This document shows positions 7,440-14,476 of a stretch of 43,293 bases of DNA, piece after piece. The position numbers and the translations under genes were made by a program. The notes under the pieces were generated by a model. That model did no database searches and was not told the origin of the DNA. It worked only from the letters and a program-made list of their open reading frames with translations. Source of the DNA: Aureococcus anophagefferens (lineage: Eukaryota > Sar > Pelagophyceae > Pelagomonadales > Pelagomonadaceae); the NCBI RefSeq assembly GCF_000186865.1, contig NW_008705593.1, positions 21,422-64,714 on the forward strand, read 5' to 3'. Position 1 is the first letter of the stretch. Each line of letters starts with the position of its first letter.

Positions 7440-10110
7440 CTATGTAACGCGCGTCACGACCGTGAGGCCGTCGCGGAGCGGGAGGAGGAGCTGGTCCACG
7501 CGCGCGTCCTTGCGGAGCTTGACGTTGAACTCGTGGAGCGCCTGCTGGATGGCCCGGTCGCGCTTCGCGGCCTTGAGCGCCCGCTTCGCGTCGCGCTCCG
7601 GGTCGTCGCGCCCGTCGCGCGCCGCGTCGTCGCGCGCGCACTCGAGGACCGCGGCCTCCTCGGCGGGCGTCATGCCCGTCGCGCCGTCGACGACCTTGCC
7701 CTTCCAGAGCGTGTTGTCGAAGACCGCGGCCCCGCCGGGCTTGAGCAGGCCCCGGTCGAGGATGGCGTCGAAGATCTTCGCGTAGCCCTTCTTGTCGCAG
7801 TCCACGTAGATGAGGTCGTGCGGCCCGTCGTCGACCGCGCGGTCCGACGCCAAATAGTCCGCGCGGTCCGCGTCGACCTGGACGACGGCCGCCCAGGCCT
7901 CCTCCCTCGCCGCCCGCGCGAAGTGGGACGCCGCGACGGCGGCGGCGCGCGGGTCCCGGTCCACCGTGACGACCTTGGTCTTCGTCGCCGACGCGAGCCA
8001 GAGCGTGCCGTAGCCGCAGAACGTGCCGAGCTCGAGCGCCGACTCGCAGCGCATGAGCCGGCAGAGCGTCGCCAGCAGCAACCCCTGGGCGTGGCCGCTG
8101 CACATGTGCGCCGCGGCCGGGTAGCGCGCGAGCGCGTCGAGGCCTGGGCAGGACAAGGGTGATTCAACGTCGCTTCAACATGAGTGTTCCGCGCGCGCGC
8201 GTCACGAAAAAAGCACCCACGCGTCGAGACCGTTCCGAGAGATGATCGCTCGTCCAAAAATCAGCCGAAACGAGTGGAAAACGGCCGAGATACGAGCCTT
8301 TGAAGTTGGGAATTTCGCTCTCTTGTCCTGCCCTGGTCGAGGCGGCACGCCTCGACGACGGCCGGCTCGCGGCTCGAGTGCGCCGCGGCGTAGGCGTCGA
8401 CGGCGTCGTCGCGCGCGGGCCGCCGCGCGGCGTGGAGCGCCTCGGCGGCGCGCGGGTCCAGGGGCGCCGCCGCGAGGTCGGGCGCCTCCGCCGTGACCGC
8501 CTCGCCGACGCGGTCGTTGAAGACGTAGTTGACGCCGCGGAACCGCGACGTTTCCTCCAGCGACGCGGCGTTCTCCTTCAGGTGCCGCGTGTAGTTGACG
8601 ACGCCGCCCTCGAGGCGCTTGACGTGCTCGAAGCCCAGGGCCTGCTTCACGTAGCTCCCGGCCTTGACGCAGCGGATGCCGCCCGTGCAGAACATGTAGA
8701 CGGGCTCGTCCTTGGGCTTGCCCGCGAGCGCGCCGTCGAGCGCCGCGTACGTGTCCTTGAAGGTCTCCGTGCCCAGCGCCGTCGCGCCCGCGAAGGTGCC
8801 GACGGCGCTCTCGTAGTGGTTCCGCACGTCGAGGACCACGGGCGCGCCGCCGCCGCCGCCGCCGCCGGCGAAGTCGCCGCCGAGCGCCGCGTGCCACGCG
8901 TCCGGCGCGAGCTCGTCGCCGCAGTCGCGCAGGTCCAGGCCGTCGGCGCCGCCGTCGTCGGCGACGACCCGCTCCCGGCGCCGCACGTGCAGCGCCTTGA
9001 AGGGCGGCCGCGCGGCGAAGTCCGCGGGGGAGACGCGCTCGTCGTAGTTCAGCGGCGGCGCCGCCGCGCCGAGCTGCGCGAAGCGCCGCGCGTGGCCCGC
9101 GGCGAGCGCGTCGAGCGACGGCGCCGGCACGGCGAGCTGGGCGTTGACGCCCTCGGGCGCCGCGTAGGCGCGGCCGACGACGCCGAGGCCGCGCCACTCC
9201 GCGGCGAGCGACGCGACGACCGCGTCGACGGCGCCGTCGTCGAGCGGCGCCTCGAAGAAGTGGTACCAGGACACCATCTGGTAGCTCGCGCCCGCAAAGG
9301 ACGGCGAAACCGCGTCCTCGGCGGCGCGCGGCGGCGCTGCCCGCGCCGACGACGGTCGCGCGCGCCGCGGCGCCGTCCTTCTCCTCGACGGCGACGGCGT
9401 AGTCCGCGAGCGCCAGGGGCGGGATCGTCGCCTCGATGGCCGCGCGCAGCGCGCGCTCGTCGTCGAGGCCGACGCCCTCCGGCAGGAAGACGCGCGCGCG
9501 CCGGTGCTTGCCCACGAGGCGCAGCGACGACCGCAGGCCCGCGTCGACGACGACTTTGACCGCGCGGCCCTTGGGGCTCGCGCCCTCGGCGACGTCGGCG
9601 ACGGGCGCCTCGGCCGCGACGGGCGCGCGCTTCGCCTTCGCCGCGGCGGGCGCCTCCCCGACGCGAAGACCGAAGTCGTGGAAGGAGACGACGTCGGTCT
9701 CGTCGCATCTGGCGCGCCAGGCCGCGACGGACGGCGCGTCGTCGGTCTCGCGCGCGGCGGGCGCCGCGCCGACGACCGTCGCGCGCGCCGCGGCGCCGTC
9801 CTTCTCCTCGACGTCGACGGCGTAGTCCGCGAGCGCCAGGGGCGGGATCGCCGCCTCGACGGCCGCGCGCAGGGCGCCCTCGTCGTCGAGACCGACGCCC
9901 TCCGGCAGGAAGCAGCGCGCGCGCCGGTACTTGCCGTCGAGGCGCAGCGACGACCGCAGGCCCGCGTCGACGACGACGTTGATCGCGCGGCCCTTGGAGC
10001 TCGCCTCGCGCCGAAAGCCGATGCCGAAAATTTGCCGACGATGCCGCAAGCCGCAAGCCGAAGGCCGATGCGCCGCGGAGGAGCAGCGCACACATTGCCG
10101 CAGTCCTCAT
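7440..10110 (-). CDS. Fusion of TrhO-type rhodanese (UPF0176) and family-3 O-methyltransferase (TrmR-like), plastid-type leader
   Basis: Read on the minus strand. A leader with ASAFGLR (ATG 10110) resembles heterokont plastid presequences. Next come two near-identical copies of an unknown ~80-residue unit, then a UPF0176/TrhO region: YQMVSWYHFF, APEGVNAQLAVP, the rhodanese block VVLDVRNHYESAVGTF and the active-site loop FCTGGIRC. After an introner (intron 8343-8144, GC-AG) the frame continues from HSSREPAVVEACRL into DALARYPAAAHMCSGHAQG, then the class-I methyltransferase motif ALELGTFCGYGT and DLIYVDCDKKGY. TrhO makes 5-hydroxyuridine at tRNA position 34 and TrmR methylates it in bacteria, so a two-step enzyme is inferred. 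The usual C-terminal Cys cluster of TrhO is absent. Two frame changes (near 10020 and 9318) are not resolved as introns or indels. Confidence 0.75.
8144..8335 (-). mobile_element. Introner element, family A, copy 1 (acts as intron 8144-8343)
   Basis: In gene sense the unit begins CAGGGCAGGACAAGAG and ends CTTGTCCTGCCCAG, an inverted repeat of about 14 bp. It is flanked by a perfect 8-bp duplication, GCCTCGAC (plus-strand 8136-8143 and 8336-8343). The upstream duplication supplies a GC donor and the element end supplies the AG acceptor. Splicing restores one copy of the duplication and joins the rhodanese and methyltransferase parts in frame. It is closely similar along its whole length to the elements at 33071 and 35624. 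Confidence 0.93.
9344..9995 (-). repeat. Tandem duplication, 423-bp period, within the fusion gene
   Basis: Copy 1 (9995-9767) and copy 2 (9572-9344) each encode a unit beginning KGRA, through VVVDAGLRSSLRL and FLPEGVGLDDE, to ARATVVGA, with only about ten residue differences. Between them lies a linker with the motif WRARCDETDVVSFHDFG. After copy 2 the reading frame changes, apparently by a one-base shift near 9318 or by an unrecognised intron. Confidence 0.85.
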
Positions 10111-10210
10111 CTGCCCGCGCGCGCGACGTCGCGCGCTCTTCGCGCCCAAGCACCTCCACCTCAATCCGCGAAGAGCTCGCCTATGCACCATGAACTTCAA
10201 CCCTGCGGGT

Positions 10211-11929
10211 TTATCCGTCAATCGGCGAAGGGCCCCAGAACCCGCCGTACTTGTTCGTCGCCACCTCGCAGGCTCGCGGGTCGACTTTGCCCCGTATCGG
10301 GGAGTAGACCTCGCTGGACTGCTGCAGCGCGTCCACGCGCGCGAGCAGCGCCCGGAACAGGGTCGCGTTCGTCGCCGCGAGGTTGCGCCGCTCCGTCGGG
10401 TCCCGGAGCACGTTGAAGAGGCACCCCCGCGCGGGCTCGCGCCCGCACGTCTTCGGATGGAGCAGCGGCACGAGGTGCGAGCTCGCGTTGGGCCAATTCG
10501 GGCCCGTCCGCACGTACTGCCCGACGGTGTAGAGCTTGTCGGGCGGCCCGAGGAGCAGCTTCCAGCCGCCCTCGACGAGGATGCCGCCCACGCGCGTCCG
10601 GCCGTCGGCGTTCGGGTAGACGGCCGTCGTGTCGCCGATGACGACCTCGCGCCGCGGGGGGGTGGCGTTCGCGCCCGTCACGTAGGGCCACTGGTCGACG
10701 GAGTCGAGCGGCGGGAGGCCCGCGGCGGCCGCCGCGGCGTCGTCGATGGAGTCCGCGCCCGCGATCCCGGCGTACGTCGCGTACCAGTCCCAGAGCGTGC
10801 TCAGCTGCGACAGAGCGGCGCCCCGCCGGGCTTCCGGGACGGCGCCGCCGGACACGAAGGCGTTCACGCGGATGCCGCCCTCGAAGTTGGAGAACTTGCC
10901 CCCCGTCAGCGGCCAGTTGTTGCCGCCGCACGCGCCCGCGCCCATGATCTCGCCGCCGTTGTCGGAGTGGAAGGTCACGACGGCGTTCGCGAGCATGCCG
11001 CGCCGCTCGAGCGCGTCGACGAGACGGCCCACCTCGTCGTCGGCGTAGCGGACCATGGCCGTCATGAAGCGGCGGGGCTCGTCCGGGATGCCGTCGAAGC
11101 GCGCGAGGTACGCGTCGGGCACCTGGAGGGGCATGTGCACGAGGTGCAACGCCCAGTAGAGGAAGAGCGGCGCGGTATCGTCGTGCTCCTCGACGGCGCG
11201 CACGGCGTGGTCGGCGAGCAGCTGCTCCTCGTAGACGCAGGGGGACGCGGCGGTGTGCGTCTGGTTGCCCTGGGTGCAGGACGGGCCGTTCCGCAGCCAT
11301 GTCGCCGGCCCGTCGAACGTCGCGTTGTAGTGCCAGAGGTCCTGGACGGCCTCGCCGTCGCAGGTTTCTTCGGCGAACGTCCAGTAGTCGTTGGCGTGGT
11401 GCCAGTAGCCGGTCCAGGCGTCGAAGCCGCGGGCCCGCGGGTGGTGGTGCGCCGCCGTCGCCATGCCCACGTCCCACTTGCCGACGGCCTCGGTCCGGTA
11501 CCCCCGGCGCCGGAGGACCTCGGCCAGGCCGGTCATCGCCGTGGGGATCCCCTGCCAGCCGCCCACGGGGTCCTCGGGGTTCGACACCTCGGGCACGACG
11601 TTCTGGACGTTGACGCTGATCGGGTTGCGGCCGGACAGCAGCGCGGACCGCGAGGGCGAGCAGTACTGGAACGCGTAGTGGCGCTCCAGCGTGACGCCCG
11701 CCCTGCGGAGCGCGTCCAAGCGCGGCGTGAGCGGGGTGTCGGGGGGGTCGGCGGTGCGCGGGTCGCGGTGCCAGTCCACGTAGCTCCAGCCCAAATCGTC
11801 GGCGACGATGTGGATGATGTGCGGCGGCGGGGCAGCGCCATGTCCACCGCGTGTGCCTTCGTCCGGCGCGCGCGCCGCCGTCGTCGTCCCGCACGCCACG
11901 CCCAACAGGCCTAGTAATCGCGGCAGCAT
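10211..11929 (-). CDS. Secreted/lysosomal-type sulfatase (arylsulfatase B-like)
   Basis: A 572-residue protein from ATG 11929, chosen because it opens a signal peptide (MLPRLLGLLGVACGTTTAARA). The longer open frame upstream belongs to a different gene. The N-terminal metal-binding start HIIHIVADDLGW is followed by the sulfatase signature CSPSRSALLSGR, whose Cys is normally oxidised to formylglycine. Further family landmarks are GYRTEAVGKWDVG, LFLYWALHLVHMPLQVP, VTFHSDNGGEI and GGKFSNFEGGIRVNAFVSGG. Several N-glycosylation sequons (NATF, NQTH, NASS, NATL) agree with passage through the secretory route. The order is that of arylsulfatase B/GALNS-like enzymes, which remove sulfate from glycans; algal substrates would be sulfated polysaccharides (inferred). 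The C-terminus carries the usual DPTERRNLA block. Confidence 0.9.
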   Translation of the reverse strand: MLPRLLGLLGVACGTTTAARAPDEGTRGGHGAAPPPHIIHIVADDLGWSYVDWHRDPRTADPPDTPLTPRLDALRRAGVTLERHYAFQYCSPSRSALLSGRNPISVNVQNVVPEVSNPEDPVGGWQGIPTAMTGLAEVLRRRGYRTEAVGKWDVGMATAAHHHPRARGFDAWTGYWHHANDYWTFAEETCDGEAVQDLWHYNATFDGPATWLRNGPSCTQGNQTHTAASPCVYEEQLLADHAVRAVEEHDDTAPLFLYWALHLVHMPLQVPDAYLARFDGIPDEPRRFMTAMVRYADDEVGRLVDALERRGMLANAVVTFHSDNGGEIMGAGACGGNNWPLTGGKFSNFEGGIRVNAFVSGGAVPEARRGAALSQLSTLWDWYATYAGIAGADSIDDAAAAAAGLPPLDSVDQWPYVTGANATPPRREVVIGDTTAVYPNADGRTRVGGILVEGGWKLLLGPPDKLYTVGQYVRTGPNWPNASSHLVPLLHPKTCGREPARGCLFNVLRDPTERRNLAATNATLFRALLARVDALQQSSEVYSPIRGKVDPRACEVATNKYGGFWGPSPIDG

Positions 11930-12038
11930 CCCACGACACGAGGCGAGAATACAGAAAGGTTTGCTAGGTTGAATCATAAGTTGAAGTCTATAATGAAGAG
12001 CCGTGAGGGACACTCCCGCTAGTCCAAAAAACGAATTA
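11930..12038 (-). promoter_or_regulatory. Sulfatase promoter with paired TTCAAC
   Basis: On the minus strand two TTCAAC copies (complement of 11980-11985 and 11968-11973) lie 12 bp apart, just downstream of a TATA-like ATTATAG (near 11990). They fall 40-55 bp before the sulfatase ATG, in the AT-richest stretch of this part of the window. Confidence 0.45.
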
Positions 12039-12469
12039 CTACACGAACGCGCCCGCGAGGCTCGGCTTGCTTCGCTCGCACATGATGTTGTCGAAGCTGT
12101 CGCGCGAGCGCGGCGCGGCGCCGCGCGGTCGAAGCGGCCTGCGACGCGCGCGCGCGTTCGTCGGCGGTTCTCCGCGTCATCCACGCACCTCAGGTGGTGG
12201 CTGTCGCGCTGGAGCCAGGAGTCGTAGCGATGGTCGAAGCCTGCGCGGCGGCGGCGTCGGGAGCGACCGCGGCCGCGGGGAGACGCGCCGTTGTAGGAGA
12301 TCCGCAGCAGCTGCCCGTCGTCGGCGACGACTCTCCCTCGGAACCATCGCTGTTCGCCCTGATGGTAGGCCTCGAAGTCTCTCGAGCCCTTCCGCAGCCG
12401 CTCCGGGAGGTCGTGCGACCCGAGCACGGAGTCCTTTGGCGCTTTTCGCGCGGACGCCGCCGCTCCCAT
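12039..12469 (-). CDS. Small Tudor/MBT-like protein with predicted N-myristoylation
   Basis: Three exons on the minus strand (12469-12289, 12240-12189, 12138-12039) give 110 residues. The start MGAAAS fits an N-myristoylation signal. Intron 1 (48 bp) is GC-AG and rejoins ISYNG to [17 protein letters not shown]; intron 2 (50 bp) has a GTGCGT donor and GTCGCAG acceptor and leads to a tail [20 protein letters not shown]. The central part ([20 protein letters not shown] then FDHRYDSW) matches the plan of Tudor, MBT or chromo-barrel folds, which bind methylated lysine or arginine. A membrane-tethered Tudor-like domain is unusual. The first intron keeps the frame open if retained, so an unspliced reading would run into the sulfatase gene. 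The gene is divergent from TerC. Confidence 0.7.
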
Positions 12470-12721
12470 GGCAGCCGGGAGGCGCGCCGCTGCGCCCGGC
12501 CGTGCGGCAGCAATTAAGTGTTTTCTGAGTCCTGGTCCCGGCTGCGTGGCGGACCCACGCGATTCCTTCGGCGCATACGCGTCGGGGCAGCTCGGCTTGG
12601 GACGTCTTGGGGTTTCATCACGGCGAGGTTTGCACCACTGCCATCAGCGGCGCAACGTCGACGTGTGCGATCGCCTTGGACTCGTCTCTGCTGCTCAAGC
12701 GAGCCATCCTCGTGTGCAACG

Positions 12722-14143
12722 ATGCGCAGCTTCCAGTTCCTCGTCGCCGCGGCGATCGCATCGTTGGCGGCGGCGCGCCAAATCAAGCCGCAGGCGCTCC
12801 AGCTCGCGCGCGGCAAGCAGCCGCTGGCGGCGGGCCGGTCCGCGGCCCTGGCGCCCTTCGAGGACGCGTCGGCGTCGCTGCGCGGCGGCGGCAGCGCCGT
12901 GGACGCCAAGGCGGCGGCGGAGATGCGCGGCGCCGTCATCCGCACCGTCGCGCTTCCGGCGTCCGCCGCGCGCGCGCGCGCGCTCCGCCGAAAACCCGCG
13001 CGCGCGCGCAGCTGCTCACGGTGACCGCGGCGACGCTCTTCGGCGTCGGCGTCGCCGCGACGCGGGGCCGCCAGTCGGCCATGGAATTCTTCGCCGGGTC
13101 CGCGCGCCGGCGCCGCCCCGGGCCGCGGCGCGCGCGGACGCGGCGGCCCGCAGGTACCTCGTCGAGCAGTCGCTGTCCGTCGACAACCTCTTCGTCTTCA
13201 TCCTGCTCTTCGAGTACTTCAAGGTGCCCGCGGCGCTGCAGCAGCGCGCGCTCAAGTGGGGCGCGGCGCGCCGCGTCCCGAAACCCCGCGCGCGCGCGGA
13301 ACCCGGCCGTCGTAGGCATCATCGGCGCCGTCGCGATGCGCGGCGTCATGATCGCCGTCGGCGTGGAGCTCGTGAACCGCTTCCGGTCCGTGACGCTCGT
13401 CTTCGCGGGCATCCTGCTCGCGTCGAGCTACAAGCTCCTCGTCGAGGACGACCACGGCGACGGCGGCGAGATGGGCGAGAACGCCGTCGTCCGCTGTGTG
13501 CAAATCAAATCTTCAACCCGACTTCAATTTGCGCGTATGCGAATGTTTTGACACGAGCACTTCCGCCGTGCTTCGAGAACTCGCTAAGAGCAATCGATTC
13601 GTCCAAAAATCAGCCGAATCGACTTCGATTTGACCGAGCTAGAGAATTCTCAAGTTTGGCCCCGACGTCCCAGCTCACTGGTTGATTTGCACACAGGTCG
13701 TCCGGCTCGGCCGGAAGCTCTGCGGCGGCGTCGACTACTTCGACGGCGACAAGTTCTTCACCCTGGTGGACGGCGCCAAGGTCGCGACGCCCCTCCTCCT
13801 CTGCGTCGTCTGCATCGAGCTCAGCGACTTTGTGTTCGCCGTGGACTCGATCCCCGCGGTGCTCGCGATCTCCAAGGACCCCTTCATCGTCTACTCGTCG
13901 AACATCTTCGCCATCGCCGCCCTCCGCTCCCTCTACCAGGTCCTCGCCGCCGCCATCGCCGAGCTGCCCTACCTCCGGCCCGCGGTCGCGCTCATCCTCG
14001 GCTTCGTCGGCGTCAAGATGCTCGCCGAGTACTTCCACGTCCACATACCCACGGCGACGTCCCTCGCCATCATCTGCGCCACCCTCGGCGGCGGCGTCGC
14101 GCTCTCCCTCCTCGACAAGCGGCGTCAGGACGGCGGGCGCTAG
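12722..14143 (+). CDS. TerC: TerC-family integral membrane protein
   Basis: Five exons (12722-12946, 13012-13097, 13154-13260, 13316-13485, 13697-14143) give 344 residues. Each junction is fixed by the family: FFAG joins [19 protein letters not shown] joins IIGAVAMRG, and NAVV continues into [14 protein letters not shown] signal-peptide-like N-terminus ([18 protein letters not shown]) and a presequence-like segment suggest plastid or endomembrane targeting. About eight membrane spans follow, with the conserved acidic residues of SVDNLF and of [15 protein letters not shown]. Plant plastid TerC is needed for thylakoid membrane biogenesis; bacterial relatives are linked to tellurite resistance or metal export. 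Intron 3 uses a GC donor and intron 4 is an introner. Confidence 0.9.
12947..13011 (+). other. TerC intron 1 (65 bp, GT-AG)
   Basis: Phase-0 intron starting GTCGCG and ending GCGCAG, made largely of alternating CG. Removing it joins AVIRT to [11 protein letters not shown] as expected for the family. Confidence 0.7.
13098..13153 (+). other. TerC intron 2 (56 bp, GT-AG)
   Basis: Starts GTCCGC, ends CCGCAG. Its removal restores FFAGYLVEQ, a conserved TerC stretch, across a frame change. Confidence 0.85.
13261..13315 (+). other. TerC intron 3 (55 bp, GC-AG)
   Basis: Starts GCGCGG, ends CGTAG. Removal gives [13 protein letters not shown], matching the family; no GT donor gives the right frame. 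Confidence 0.8.
13494..13696 (+). mobile_element. Introner element, second family (acts as intron 13486-13696)
   Basis: Perfect 15-bp inverted ends CTGTGTGCAAATCAA and TTGATTTGCACACAG, flanked by a perfect 8-bp duplication GTCGTCCG at 13486-13493 and 13697-13704. The duplication provides the GT donor and the element the AG. The ends differ from the family A elements, but an interior block (TCGTCCAAAAATCAGCCGAA) is shared in the opposite orientation. Both ends of this element read CAG outwards, so either orientation could supply an acceptor. Confidence 0.93.
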
Positions 14144-14476
14144 GAGCGGCGCGAAAAAAGGTCGCGCGAAGTAACCCGCCTCGGTCGAAGCTTGTCTGCT
14201 GCAAGCGCCGTTCCGCCGCGGGGGGTGGAGTCGCGACCCCGGCGCGGAGTCGAAGAAGGGCCACGGAGAGTCGTTGTGTTTTTGACCGCCGCGAGGCCGA
14301 CGGGAGAGGCGTAGGCCTAGGCGTCCGGAGGCGTGCTCGCGCCCCGCGCGCGCGGAGCGCCCGGCGCTTTCCCCTCTGATGGCTTGCGTGATCTGAGAGA
14401 TTCTGCGCCGTTCCACACGCCGCTCACACGAGATCAAACACTCGCGCGCGCGAAACCCGAACGACACGTCTCCGAC
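14144..14476. other. Intergenic region, TerC 3' flank and upstream of the giant gene
   Basis: No coding frame is supported here. It holds the TerC 3' flank (GCGAAAAAAGG soon after the stop), CG-alternating patches and a less GC-rich stretch just before the ATG at 14477. I see no TATA box and no RNA gene. Confidence 0.5.

Noticed and set aside
10211..12469. A 752-codon protein joining the Tudor-like segment to the sulfatase
   Set aside because: The joined frame exists only because micro-intron 1 is in frame. Splicing moves the small gene to its own stop at 12039, and the sulfatase has its own signal peptide.
12722..14143. A tellurite-resistance determinant
   Set aside because: The family name is historical. 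In photosynthetic eukaryotes the protein serves thylakoid biogenesis, and no tellurite-resistance gene partners are nearby.
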